Shown here piece by piece: positions 33,481-42,369 of a DNA stretch of 64,000 nucleotides; within the stretch, counting starts at the first letter, position 1; each line of letters starts with the position of its first letter. The notes below the pieces were generated by a model. That model searched no databases and was not told the origin of the DNA. It saw only the letters and a list, made by a program, of their open reading frames with translations. Source of the stretch: Roseomonas alba (GTDB lineage: Bacteria > Pseudomonadota > Alphaproteobacteria > Acetobacterales > Acetobacteraceae); the NCBI RefSeq assembly GCF_019430885.1, contig NZ_JAHYBZ010000005.1, forward strand, positions 186,001 through 250,000, written 5' to 3'. A program made the position numbers and the translations under genes.

Positions 33481-33756
33481 TTCCTTGCCCTTTCGGCTAT
33501 TGGTTTCGTCACCTAGCCTTGCACGGAAGCCTACGCGGATCGGTGCCGTAATAGATAGCCGATCTGCTATGCCTTCATGCTTCACAATGAATCGCAGCGG
33601 ACTTGGCTGCGCTGGATTGAGGCTCAGGTTTGGCGGAGCCGGCCGGCCGGTGGAGGCTGAGGCCCGCGCCAGTCCGATATGAATTGCAGATTTGCATTGC
33701 GGGGCGGACCGGCAACTTCCAGCCAGAGTCGGATGCTTTCGAATGGATTGTCCTGC

Positions 33757-34114
33757 CTACCCGCAGGCGAGGCACGTCATTAGCCCCCCGCTTCTCCCGC
33801 GTCGGCTCGATGGCATAGCCGCAACGCATGCAGTTCGCGCCGTCATCGGTGGCGTCGAACGGATCCGCGACGTGCTTCGTGGTCGCGGGAGCGGGCACCT
33901 TGCGTGGTCGGCCTCGGGGACGGCGCACTTCGACCGGCTGCGCCAGCGCGAGAGGCGGTGAGGGCGGCTCCTCGGCCGCAGCGGGTTCCCACGCCGGCAT
34001 GACATGGGCCGTGGGTTTCGTCACCTCCACCGTGACTGGTTCCACGAGCAGCGGCGGGATGACCGGCCGCTTGGCGGGGAAGCCATCGTCCCGGGATGCT
34101 GCATGACCGTGCAC
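33757..34114 (-). pseudogene. Zinc-ribbon/AT-hook-like protein, frameshifted at a homopolymer
   Basis: From a GTG near 34114 the frame encodes a Pro-rich segment, then RRPRGRPRKVPAP (an AT-hook-like RGRPRK) and DPFDATDDGANCMRCGYAIE with PTREKRG. The second zinc-ribbon half, MTCLACG followed by a stop at 33757-33759, is in the next frame. The break falls at a run of six G (C6 on the plus strand, 33784-33789). With one indel removed, the protein would end as a CxxC...CxxC zinc ribbon. A sequencing error or a real frameshift are both possible. The start is uncertain. Confidence 0.45.
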
Positions 34115-34354
34115 CGCGACTCACGCGGCCTGTCCTTCAACGCTCCGCCTGATCGAACGTGCTCGACCTCGACGACGCGGCTGCTGCTGGATCCGCCTTC
34201 ACGCCGGCTGGACCGCGGCGCGCCCTGGTGTTGTGACATTCGGCGCCGTCGGGTTCGTGGAGGCGCACCCCCGGCGCTTCCACGCCCGAAGGGCGGCCAC
34301 GACTCACGTCAGCGCAGGCGCGCCGCGTGAGCGCGCGCCCCGCCAGGTGGTCCT

Positions 34355-34852
34355 TCAGCGAAGAGCCGCACTCTGCTGCCGCGGCGCATCGACCGAGAGG
34401 CGGTCGCCGTCGCGGCGGAAGGTCATCTCGTAGGAGGCGGAGCCGTACGACGCCGCCGGCACGGAGATGCTGGCCACCTGACCGGGCTGCAGCGTCAGCG
34501 TCGCCCGCAGAGGCGCGGCGTCCGCGTTGGTCGCAACAGTGGTCACCACGCGGAACGCGCCGCCCTGCTCGACCGAGTAATAGGTCACCGCCCGCGCCTC
34601 ACTGAGCGCAGCGGCATGGGCCGCGCCGGGGGTCAATGCGTCGCTTGCGAAGCTCACGGACTGCGGGATGACGAGGGAGGCCACGAGCGCGGCGACGGGG
34701 ATCAGCGCGATGTCCTGACCAGGAGAGACAGGTTGTGAGAGAGAAGAATGGAGCAGCGATAGGAACCGCGAAGCGAGATTCTCTGGACGTCGGCGCTTGC
34801 GGAGAAAGCAGCCAAAGCCCCAGCTCGACCTTGCGTACCCTCCTGCCATCAT
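34355..34852 (-). CDS. Hypothetical exported or membrane-anchored protein
   Basis: A protein with an internal hydrophobic stretch, DIALIPVAALVASLVIPQSV, ending near SFASDA like a signal-peptide cleavage site. The mature part is ARAVTYYSVEQGGAFRVVTT, APLRATLTLQPGQVASISVP and FRRDGDRLSVDAPRQ, a small beta-rich domain. I do not recognise the family. The true start is unclear: the frame is open far upstream, and an ATG at 34894 falls inside the putative metal-response box, so a start nearer the hydrophobic stretch is more plausible. It is divergent from the RND efflux operon. Confidence 0.5.
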   Translation of the reverse strand: MMAGGYARSSWGFGCFLRKRRRPENLASRFLSLLHSSLSQPVSPGQDIALIPVAALVASLVIPQSVSFASDALTPGAAHAAALSEARAVTYYSVEQGGAFRVVTTVATNADAAPLRATLTLQPGQVASISVPAASYGSASYEMTFRRDGDRLSVDAPRQQSAALR

Positions 34853-34879
34853 CCGCAGGCGCAGATCGCGATCGTCCCA

Positions 34880-34894
34880 GACATACTTTGTCAT
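34880..34894. promoter_or_regulatory. Candidate metal-response box upstream of RND operon
   Basis: The 15-mer GACATACTTTGTCAT lies 60 bp before the adaptor start. It is the core of the inverted repeat TGACA-N5-TGTCA (one mismatch here: AGACA). An identical 15-mer occurs at 42286-42300 before the DUF305 gene. CusR/CopR-type boxes have a similar TGACA-spacer-TGTCA shape, so it is likely bound by the response regulator at 40209-40961. A CATAAT hexamer at 34892-34897 could be the -10 element. Confidence 0.6.
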
Positions 34895-34953
34895 AATCCT
34901 GCGCGGCGCCGTCGCACACATGGCGGCATGCAGAAGGCATTCAGGAGCCTTCC

Positions 34954-36651
34954 ATGCCCTTTCGTCCTGCCTTGAGCCAAGTGCCGGCCGTCTTACGCCC
35001 TGTCGCCGTCGTCCTGATCGCTGCGCTTCTCTTCGGCCGGCCTGCCGCTGCGCATGAAGGGCATGACCATGGCGCCGCCGCCGAACCGGTCGCGAGCGCC
35101 CTGCCACGGACCGAGTCTCAGAGCGACCTGTTCGAACTCGTCGCCATCCTGCAGCCGGGCGGCGCCCTGACCGTCACGCTCGACCGCTATGCCGACAACA
35201 GCCCGGTCGACGGCTCGGTCACCCTAAGCCTCGATGGCCAGGAAGTCGCCGCCGAGCGCCACGGCATCGGCCTGTTCGTCGCGCGGCACCCGCTGCTGGA
35301 ACGGCCCGGGCGGCTGGATCTTGTCTTCACCGTCACGGCCGGCGAGGAGATGGACCTGCTGACCGCGACGCTCGAGGTGCCCGCCCCGGCCGCGACGCCC
35401 GGCACCGCGGTCGATGCACTCGCCATGCTGCGCGGCGGCGCCATGCAGATCGGCATCGGCACCGGCCTGCTCCTGCTCGGCCTACTGCTGGGGCGCGCCT
35501 CCGTCCGCCGTCCGCTGCCGCCCATGGTCGAGGGGGCACCCCCGGCCCGTCCCGTCGAGGCCGTGCCATCGGACAAGCGGCGCGCTGCTGCCCTGCTGCT
35601 TATCGCGCTCATCGCCGCGGGGCCTGCGGCGGCCCAGCAGGCGCTGGTCACCGGGGAGGCGCCTCGCCGCCTGCAGGACGGGGCCATCTTCGTCCCGAAG
35701 CCGTCACAGCGCCTGCTCGGTCTGCGGACCCTGCTCACCGAGAATGGAGAGGCCTCGGCCGCGCTGCGCATGGTCGGCACGCTGGTGCCCGACCCGAACG
35801 CGTCCGGCCGCGTGCAGGCGAGCCAAAGCGGCCGCCTGGAGCCGGGCGATACGGGTTTCCCGACGCTCGGTCAGCGCGTCGAACGCGGGCAGGTGTTGGC
35901 CTATGTCACGCCGACCTACAGCGCGGCCGAACGCGGCAGCCTGATCCAGAACGCCGCCGAGCTCGACGCCCAGATCACCATCCTCGAAGCCCGCGTGCGT
36001 CGCCTGACCTCGCTGCGTGGCACGGTTGCCGAGCGAGAGATCCAGGACGCCCAGGCCGAGCTCGCGGGCGCGCGCCAGCGCCGCACCGCCATCCAGCCCG
36101 CCCTGTCGGGGCGGGAGGCACTGGTCGCCCCGGTCTCGGGCATCGTCTCCACCGTGCGCGGCGCCGTCGGGCAGCTGGTGGACAGCGCCACTACCGTCGT
36201 CGAGATCGTCGATCCCAGCCGGCTGTGGGTGGAGGCGCTTGCCTTCGACCGCGCGGTATTGGAACGCATCACCGGAGCGAACGCCACCCTGCCGGATGGC
36301 CGGGTGCTGGACCTGGTCTTCATGGGGCGCGGGCTGACGGTCCGCCAGCAGGCGGTGCCGGTGAACTTCCGGGTCGACGATCCGCCGCCCGACGCTCCGA
36401 TCGGCATTTCCGTCCTCGTCACCTTGCGTACCGCCCGCGCCGTGCGGGGCATCGTGTTGCCGGCGGATGCGGTGGTGCGCAGCGCCGAGGGACCGCCGGT
36501 GGTCTTCGAACACGCGACCGCCGAGCGCTTCGCCCCACGCCAGGTGCGTGTGCAGCCGCTGGACGGCACGCGGGTGGTGGTGACGGCGGGGCTGGAGGCG
36601 GGGCAGCGCGTGGTAGTGCAGGGTGCCGCGCTGATCGCTCAGGTGCGCTGA
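34954..36651 (+). CDS. RND efflux periplasmic adaptor, heavy-metal type, N-terminally fused
   Basis: A 565-residue membrane-fusion protein. Residues 1-34 form a signal peptide followed by the metal-ligand-like HEGHDHG. Residues 55-145 are a beta-rich domain, residues 165-181 a hydrophobic helix (MQIGIGTGLLLLGLLLG), and residues 208-229 look like a second signal peptide (RRAAALLLIALIAAGPAAAQ). The adaptor core then follows: VGTLVPDPNASGRVQASQSG (barrel-sandwich), a coiled-coil (AELDAQITILEARVRRL), the lipoyl return (REALVAPVSGIVSTVRGAVG) and the beta-barrel. It links the inner-membrane pump to an outer-membrane channel; no outer-membrane gene is adjacent. Confidence 0.88.
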   Translation: MPFRPALSQVPAVLRPVAVVLIAALLFGRPAAAHEGHDHGAAAEPVASALPRTESQSDLFELVAILQPGGALTVTLDRYADNSPVDGSVTLSLDGQEVAAERHGIGLFVARHPLLERPGRLDLVFTVTAGEEMDLLTATLEVPAPAATPGTAVDALAMLRGGAMQIGIGTGLLLLGLLLGRASVRRPLPPMVEGAPPARPVEAVPSDKRRAAALLLIALIAAGPAAAQQALVTGEAPRRLQDGAIFVPKPSQRLLGLRTLLTENGEASAALRMVGTLVPDPNASGRVQASQSGRLEPGDTGFPTLGQRVERGQVLAYVTPTYSAAERGSLIQNAAELDAQITILEARVRRLTSLRGTVAEREIQDAQAELAGARQRRTAIQPALSGREALVAPVSGIVSTVRGAVGQLVDSATTVVEIVDPSRLWVEALAFDRAVLERITGANATLPDGRVLDLVFMGRGLTVRQQAVPVNFRVDDPPPDAPIGISVLVTLRTARAVRGIVLPADAVVRSAEGPPVVFEHATAERFAPRQVRVQPLDGTRVVVTAGLEAGQRVVVQGAALIAQVR

Positions 36652-36654
36652 GCC

Positions 36655-39600
36655 GTGCTGTTCAACGCGATCATCGGCGTCTCGCTGCGCAACCGCCTGT
36701 TCGTGCTGGTCGCAGCCATCCTGGTCAGCCTGTATGGTGTGTTCACGCTGTCGCGCATGCCGGTCGATGTCTTCCCCGACCTGAACAAGCCCACCGTCAC
36801 GCTGATGACTGAGGTCGAGGGCTTCGCGCCGGAGGAGGTGGAGCAACTCGTCTCCTTCCCGATCGAGACGGCGGTGAATGGCCTGCCCGGCGTGACGCGC
36901 GTGCGGTCCGTCTCCTCGGTCGGGCTGTCGATCGTGTTCGTGGAATTCGACTGGGGCGCCGATATCTGGCGGGCCCGCCAGCAGGTCAGCGAGCGGCTGG
37001 GGCAGATCCAGGCGCAGCTTCCGCCGCGCGTTCTACCGAGCATGGCGCCGGTCTCCTCCATTATGGGGGAGATCATGCTGGTGGCGATGACGGCGCCGGC
37101 AAATGGCTCGGTGGGGCCGATGGAGTTGCGCGACCTAGCCGACTGGGTCATGCGTCCGCGGCTGCTGACCATCCCCGGCATCTCCCAGGTCATCCCGATC
37201 GGCGGGGAGGTGCGGCAATTCCGCGTCATGCCGGATCTCGACCGGCTGCACGCGCTGGACCTGACCAATGACCAGCTCATCACGGCACTCGGCCAGTTCG
37301 GGGCCAATGCCGGTGGCGGCTATGTCGACCAGGCGGGCCGGGAGTTCCTGATCCGCAACATCGGGCGCACCACCTCATTGGAGGATCTGCGCAACGCTAC
37401 GGTGGGCTTCCGGGAGGGTCAGCCCATCGCCCTGCGGCAGGTCGCGCGCGTGGAATACGGCGCGCGCTTCAAGCGCGGCGAGGCGGGGGTGGATGGCCAG
37501 CCCGCGGTGATCCTCGCCATCGCCAAGCAGCCCGGCGCGGACACGATCCTACTGACCCGCACGGTGGAGGCTGCGCTCGCCGAGCTGCAGGCCGGCATGC
37601 CGCGCGGCGTGGTGGCGGACCGGATCAAGTTTCGCCAGGCCGACTTCATCGCGCAATCCATCGCCAATCTGCAGCAGGTCCTGGCCGAGGCCTTCGTCGT
37701 CGTCGCGATCGTGCTCTTCGCCTTCCTGCTCAACACCCGCACGACGCTGATCTCGCTGACGGCGATCCCGCTGTCGATCCTGCTGACGGCGATCGTCTTC
37801 GCCGCCTTCGGCCTGTCCATCAACACCATGACGCTGGGCGGGCTCGCCATCGCGGTGGGGGAGCTGGTGGACGATGCGGTGGTGGATGTCGAGAACATCC
37901 TGCGCCGCCTGAAGGAGAACGCTGCCCGCGCGGTGCCTGAGCCGGTGATGCAGGTGGTGATCGCCGCGAGTGCCGAGGTCCGCTCCGGGATCGTCTATGC
38001 CACGCTGATCATCGTGCTGGTCTTCCTGCCGCTCTTTGCCCTGACTGGCATCGAGGGGCGACTGTTTGCGCCGCTCGGCATCGCCTACATCGTCTCGATC
38101 CTGTGCTCGCTGCTGGTGGCCGTGACGGTCACGCCGGTTCTGTCCTACTGGCTGCTGCCGCGCATGCGGCGGATGCATGTCGGCGATGGTGCGCTGGTGC
38201 GTGCGGTCAAGTCCGGCCAAGACCGGCTGCTGCACTGGGCCTTTGCGCATCGCGCCCTGGTGCTGGGCGTGGCTTTCGGCACCGTTGGCATCGCCGCGGC
38301 CAGCGTGCCCCTGCTGCCCCGCGCCTTCCTGCCGCCCTTCAACGAGGGCACGCTGGTCATCAACGTCACCTACCAGCCCGGCATCTCGCTGGCGGAATCG
38401 GATGCGCTCGGCCGCGTCGCGGAAGGCCTGCTGCTGCAGGTCCCGGAGGTGAAGGGCGTCGGGCGCCGCACCGGCCGCGCCGAGCTCGACGAGCATGCCG
38501 AGGGCGTGCATTCCTCCGAGCTCGACCTCGACCTGCGCGAGGGCGGCCGGCCTCGCGCCGTGGTGTTGGCCGACATCCGCGCCCGGTTGGCGGCCCTGCC
38601 GGCGGCGATCAATATCGGGCAGCCGATCAGCCACCGGCTGGACCACATGCTGTCCGGCGTGCGGGCGCAGATCGCGCTCAAGATCTTCGGCGACGACCTC
38701 GACACGCTGCGCACCCTGGCCGAGACGCTGCGCGGCCGGCTTGCCGCGGCCGTGCCGGGCCTGACCGACCTCCAGCTCGAACGCCAGGTGCGCATCCCCC
38801 AGCTTCGGATCGCAGTGGATCACGAGCGCGCGGGCCTCTACGGCGTCTCGGCCGCGGCGCTGACGGAAACGCTGGAATCGCTCACCGGCGGCACGGTGGT
38901 CAGCCAGATCCTGGACGGGGCGCGGCGCTTCGACGTGGTGCTGCGCCTGGCCGATGAGGACCGGACCACCGCCCGGCTGGCCGAGGCCCTGGTGCCCACG
39001 CCACATGGTCGCGTGCCGCTTGGCCTGCTGGCGCGGGTGGAGGAAGGCGACGGGCCGAACCAGATCCTGCGGGAGGGTGCACGCCGCCGCATCGTGGTGC
39101 TGGCGAACACCGCGCCGGCGGCCGACATGGCGCAGGTCATCGCAGGCATCCGCGCCGAGCTGGCGCGCATGCCGATGCCAACAGGCTACACCACCGCGTT
39201 GGAAGGTACCTTCCAGGCGCAGGAAGAGGCGATGCGGACCATCGCGGTCCTCGCCCTCATCTCGCTCGGCCTGATCTTCGTCGTGCTCTATTCGCGCTAT
39301 CGCTCCGTCATGCTGGCGCTGATCATCATGGGCAACGTGCCGCTCGCGCTGATCGGCGCCGTGGCGGCCATTTGGATTGCCGGGCAGTCGCTCTCGGTCG
39401 CGACGCTGGTGGGCTTCGTGACGCTGACGGGCATCACCACCCGCAATGGCATCCTCAAGGTCAGCCATTACCTCAACCTCGCGCTGCATGAGGGCGAACG
39501 CTGGGGCCTGGCGCTGGTCCTGCGCGGTTCGGCCGAGCGGCTGACGCCGGTGCTCATGACGGCGCTGTCCGCCGGCTTGGCACTGGTCCCGCTGGCGATC

Positions 39601-39798
39601 GGCGCGGATGCGCCGGGCAAGGAGATTCTGCACCCGGTGGCCGTCACCATCCTGGGCGGCCTGGTCAGCGCCACGCTGCTCGACACGCTGGTGACGCCCA
39701 TCCTGTTCCATCGCTTCGGCCGGCGGGCGCTCGAACGCCTGCGTGCCGACGCCGAGGAGCGCCGCGCTGGCGGTGCGCTCGCCCCTGAGACATTCTAG
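36655..39798 (+). CDS. Heavy-metal RND efflux permease (CusA/CzcA family)
   Basis: A 1047-residue inner-membrane RND pump starting at GTG 36655, three bases after the adaptor stop. Features: the N-terminal helix RNRLFVLVAAILVSLYGVFT, PVDVFPDLNKPTVTLMTEVE (typical of metal RND), and the TM4 acidic motif AVGELVDDAVVDVENILRRL near residue 400, which carries protons. Two large periplasmic loops follow, then a repeat of the architecture in the C-terminal half (VGFVTLTGITTRNGILKVSH). It exports metal cations using proton motive force. The substrate is probably Cu(I)/Ag(I) or Zn/Co/Cd; the co-encoded CPx ATPase and DUF305 favour copper or silver. Confidence 0.93.
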   Translation: MLFNAIIGVSLRNRLFVLVAAILVSLYGVFTLSRMPVDVFPDLNKPTVTLMTEVEGFAPEEVEQLVSFPIETAVNGLPGVTRVRSVSSVGLSIVFVEFDWGADIWRARQQVSERLGQIQAQLPPRVLPSMAPVSSIMGEIMLVAMTAPANGSVGPMELRDLADWVMRPRLLTIPGISQVIPIGGEVRQFRVMPDLDRLHALDLTNDQLITALGQFGANAGGGYVDQAGREFLIRNIGRTTSLEDLRNATVGFREGQPIALRQVARVEYGARFKRGEAGVDGQPAVILAIAKQPGADTILLTRTVEAALAELQAGMPRGVVADRIKFRQADFIAQSIANLQQVLAEAFVVVAIVLFAFLLNTRTTLISLTAIPLSILLTAIVFAAFGLSINTMTLGGLAIAVGELVDDAVVDVENILRRLKENAARAVPEPVMQVVIAASAEVRSGIVYATLIIVLVFLPLFALTGIEGRLFAPLGIAYIVSILCSLLVAVTVTPVLSYWLLPRMRRMHVGDGALVRAVKSGQDRLLHWAFAHRALVLGVAFGTVGIAAASVPLLPRAFLPPFNEGTLVINVTYQPGISLAESDALGRVAEGLLLQVPEVKGVGRRTGRAELDEHAEGVHSSELDLDLREGGRPRAVVLADIRARLAALPAAINIGQPISHRLDHMLSGVRAQIALKIFGDDLDTLRTLAETLRGRLAAAVPGLTDLQLERQVRIPQLRIAVDHERAGLYGVSAAALTETLESLTGGTVVSQILDGARRFDVVLRLADEDRTTARLAEALVPTPHGRVPLGLLARVEEGDGPNQILREGARRRIVVLANTAPAADMAQVIAGIRAELARMPMPTGYTTALEGTFQAQEEAMRTIAVLALISLGLIFVVLYSRYRSVMLALIIMGNVPLALIGAVAAIWIAGQSLSVATLVGFVTLTGITTRNGILKVSHYLNLALHEGERWGLALVLRGSAERLTPVLMTALSAGLALVPLAIGADAPGKEILHPVAVTILGGLVSATLLDTLVTPILFHRFGRRALERLRADAEERRAGGALAPETF

Positions 39799-39813
39799 GC
39801 CAAGGAGATATCG

Positions 39814-40212
39814 ATGCAGACCAGGCGCAGCCTGCTGACCACGACATTGGTGCTGGCGCTTCCGGCGATGGCGCTGGCGCATGGGCCGTCGCGTGGCCCG
39901 AATGGCGGGCAGATGCAGGATATCGGCAGCCATCATGGGGAACTGCTCGCGCAGGATGGGCGACTGACTTTCTTCCTGTTCGACGGCAATGATCGCCCGC
40001 TCACCGTGAATGGTGCCACGGCGACCGCGATCGTGCTGGGTGGCGGGCGCCAGCAGACCGTGACCTTCGCGCCGCGACCCGACGGCGCGGCGCTGGTCGC
40101 CAGCGGGGAGTTCCGCGCCGAGCCGGGCCTCCGCGTCGTGGTGCAGCTCACCCCCGCTGCCGGACAGCCTCGCGTCCAGGCGCGTTTCACCCCCGTCGAC
40201 GCGACCAGATGA
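39814..40212 (+). CDS. Small periplasmic protein of the efflux operon
   Basis: A 132-residue exported protein. A signal peptide occupies residues 1-22 (RRSLLTTTLVLALPAMALA), followed by HGPSRGPNGGQMQDIGSHHG, a His/Met/Gly-rich head that could bind metal, and a compact beta domain (LTFFLFDGNDRPLTVNGATA, AEPGLRVVVQLTPAAGQP). Similar small proteins are common beside metal RND pumps; their role is unproven, perhaps periplasmic metal delivery or sensing. It lies 15 bp after the pump gene, and its stop overlaps the response-regulator start as ATGA. Confidence 0.78.
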   Translation: MQTRRSLLTTTLVLALPAMALAHGPSRGPNGGQMQDIGSHHGELLAQDGRLTFFLFDGNDRPLTVNGATATAIVLGGGRQQTVTFAPRPDGAALVASGEFRAEPGLRVVVQLTPAAGQPRVQARFTPVDATR

Positions 40213-40961
40213 GTGACACCGCCGAGCGCCGACTGCTGGATCCGGAGGCGCATATCCTCATCGTCGAGGATGACGGCGAGATGCGGAGCCTGGTTGCGCG
40301 CCTGTTGCGTGAGGCGGCCTTTCGCGTCTCCGCCGCCCGCGATGGTCGCGAGATGTGGGAGGTCCTGGACAATGCGGCCGGCCAGCCGGATCTCGTGCTG
40401 CTCGACGTGATGCTGCCGGGCGCATCCGGCCTTGACCTGCTGCGTCGGCTCCGTGAACGCTCGCGCGTGCCGGTGCTGATGCTGACCGCGCGGGGGGAGG
40501 AGATGGACCGTGTGCTGGGGCTGGAACTGGGCGCCGATGATTATGTCGCGAAGCCTTTCGCCCCGCGTGAGCTGGTCGCGCGCGTTCGCGCGCTGTTGCG
40601 CCGCGCCGCTCCGGCGGATGCCCAGCCCGACCCACGGTCGCGACGGCTCGCCTTCGCCGGCTGGGTGCTGGATACGGCGCGGAGGGAGCTGACCTCGCCG
40701 GAAGGGGTCGCCGTCGATCTCTCCGGCGCGGAGTACGATCTGCTGATGGCCTTCCTCGAGCATCCGCAGCGCGTGCTCTCACGCGAGCAACTGCTGGAGG
40801 TCGCGAAGCGGCGCGTCGGTGCTGACCCCTTCGACCGGACCGTGGATGTGCAGGTCAGCCGGTTGCGCCGCAAGATCGAGCCGGAGGATGACAGCCCGCC
40901 GCTGATCAAGACCGTGCGCGGCGCCGGCTATGTCCTGGTCGCCGATGTCACCCGCGCGTGA
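40209..40961 (+). CDS. OmpR-family response regulator
   Basis: A 250-residue response regulator. The receiver domain has acidic pair HILIVEDDGEMRSLVARLLR, phospho-acceptor Asp at about residue 66 (DLVLLDVMLPGASGLDLL), the conserved Thr in LMLTARGEEMD and Lys in ADDYVAKPFAPRELV. The C-terminal winged helix includes SREQLLEVAKRRV and FDRTVDVQVSRLRRKIEPED with TVRGAGYVLV. It is coupled by ATGA to the preceding gene and sits 10 bp before its kinase. In this setting it should activate the efflux operon and the DUF305 promoter through the TGACA-N5-TGTCA boxes (inference). Confidence 0.92.
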   Translation: MSDTAERRLLDPEAHILIVEDDGEMRSLVARLLREAAFRVSAARDGREMWEVLDNAAGQPDLVLLDVMLPGASGLDLLRRLRERSRVPVLMLTARGEEMDRVLGLELGADDYVAKPFAPRELVARVRALLRRAAPADAQPDPRSRRLAFAGWVLDTARRELTSPEGVAVDLSGAEYDLLMAFLEHPQRVLSREQLLEVAKRRVGADPFDRTVDVQVSRLRRKIEPEDDSPPLIKTVRGAGYVLVADVTRA

Positions 40962-40971
40962 AGGTGCGCGC

Positions 40972-42270
40972 ATGAGGTATCTCTGGCCCGCCAGCCTGGC
41001 CGGGCGGATCACCTTGCTGCTGCTGGGCGGCTTGATGCTGCTGCATGCCGGCAGCATGTGGGTGCATGAACGCGCGCTGCGCGACACCGAACAGGGCGCG
41101 CGGCTGGAACGGCTGGCCGATCACCTCGCTGCGGCGCGCTGGGCGGTCGCACCATTGGCCGAGGCCGACCGCGATGCGGCGGCGCATGCCCTGTCGCGGC
41201 CGGGTCTCGAGATCCACTGGGATCGCGTGGCCCCGGTGCCGGCGGCAGCCCCGCCCCAGGCCCTCGTCGAGGCCTCCACGCGGCTCGGCGCCGGCGCTCG
41301 GCTCGACTGGGATCCCAAGGCGGAGCCGGGCCATCGCGTCCTCGGCGCCCTGCCGGCCGAAGGCGGCGGCTGGATCGTCTTCTCGGCACCTTGGCTTGCC
41401 GCCGGTGGCAGGGCGCTCGATCACGGCGCGATCTATTCCATGGTCGCCATGGCGCTCGGCATCGCGCTCGTCTCGATCCTGGTGGTGCGTTGGATCACCG
41501 GACCGTTGCGGCGCCTGGCCACCGCGGCGGATCGCATTGGCCGTGATCCGGCCCCGCGACCAGTGCCCATGGAAGGGCCGGAGGAGGTGCGCCACGCGGC
41601 GGCCGCTTTCAACGCGATGCAGGACCGCATCGCGCGATTGCTGGAAGACCGCACCGGGGCTTTGGCGGCGATGAGCCACGATCTGCGCACGCCGCTGTCC
41701 CGCCTGCAGCTGCGCGTAGGCTTCCTGCCGGAGGGCGAGGATCGCGCGCGGCTCGAGGCCGACATTGCCGAGATGGAGTCGATGATCGCCCGCACCCTCG
41801 ATTTCATCCGCGAGGGTCGCGATGCCGAGCCGGTGCAGCCCGCCGACCTGGCGGCGATCCTGCAGACCCTGGCCTCTGACGCGGCCGATCAGGGCCACGA
41901 CGTGGCCTATGAGGGACCGGGGCGGGTGGTGCTGCCGCTCCGTCGCAGCGCGGCGAAGCGCGCGCTTTCGAACCTGGTCGACAATGCCCTGCGCCATGGC
42001 CGTCCCCCGGTCCGCCTGCGCATCCGGGACGAAGGCGCGATGATCTGCGTCGAGGTTTCCGACGCCGGTGCCGGGATTGTGGAGGCCGATCGTGCCCGGG
42101 CGGTGGCACCCTTCGTCCAGCTCGATCCCGCGCGTAGTGGCTCGGGGGTCGGCCTGGGACTGGCCATTGCGCAGCGATTCGCGCAGGCGAGCGATGGCGG
42201 GCTTGAGCTTCACGAATCGAGCGAGGGCGGCCTGCTGGTCAGGCTGCTTCTACCGCGGCGCGCCGGCTGA
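40972..42270 (+). CDS. Membrane sensor histidine kinase
   Basis: A 432-residue kinase. One transmembrane helix lies at residues 11-28 (RITLLLLGGLMLLHAGSM), then a periplasmic domain of about 120 residues, a second helix (YSMVAMALGIALVSILVV), HAMP (RWITGPLRRLATAADRIG), the H-box LAAMSHDLRTPLSRLQLRVG with His near residue 236, the N-box LVDNALRHG and the G-box GSGVGLGLAIAQRFA. It should sense periplasmic metal and phosphorylate the regulator encoded just upstream. Start at 40972 with GAAGG upstream is preferred over an earlier ATG at 40930 that overlaps the regulator. Confidence 0.91.
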   Translation: MRYLWPASLAGRITLLLLGGLMLLHAGSMWVHERALRDTEQGARLERLADHLAAARWAVAPLAEADRDAAAHALSRPGLEIHWDRVAPVPAAAPPQALVEASTRLGAGARLDWDPKAEPGHRVLGALPAEGGGWIVFSAPWLAAGGRALDHGAIYSMVAMALGIALVSILVVRWITGPLRRLATAADRIGRDPAPRPVPMEGPEEVRHAAAAFNAMQDRIARLLEDRTGALAAMSHDLRTPLSRLQLRVGFLPEGEDRARLEADIAEMESMIARTLDFIREGRDAEPVQPADLAAILQTLASDAADQGHDVAYEGPGRVVLPLRRSAAKRALSNLVDNALRHGRPPVRLRIRDEGAMICVEVSDAGAGIVEADRARAVAPFVQLDPARSGSGVGLGLAIAQRFAQASDGGLELHESSEGGLLVRLLLPRRAG

Positions 42271-42284
42271 ACGCCGCGACGCGG

Positions 42285-42300
42285 TGACATACTTTGTCAT
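42285..42300. promoter_or_regulatory. Candidate metal-response box upstream of DUF305 gene
   Basis: TGACATACTTTGTCA (42285-42299) is a perfect TGACA-N5-TGTCA inverted repeat, 70 bp before the DUF305 start and 15 bp after the kinase stop. Fifteen bases (42286-42300) are identical to the box at 34880-34894. Together they suggest two promoters under the same response regulator. Confidence 0.62.
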
Positions 42301-42369
42301 GCCGCAGAGAGGCTCCGCAGCGCCCGCAGCCGCATGGTGATGGGGTCGAGGAACTGGAGCTTAAGTCCC

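Noticed and set aside
37549-39936. A 795-codon minus-strand frame opposite the RND pump, rich in His, Gln and Arg.
   Set aside because: It is antisense to an unmistakable RND permease with every family motif; its composition is that of a reverse-frame shadow.
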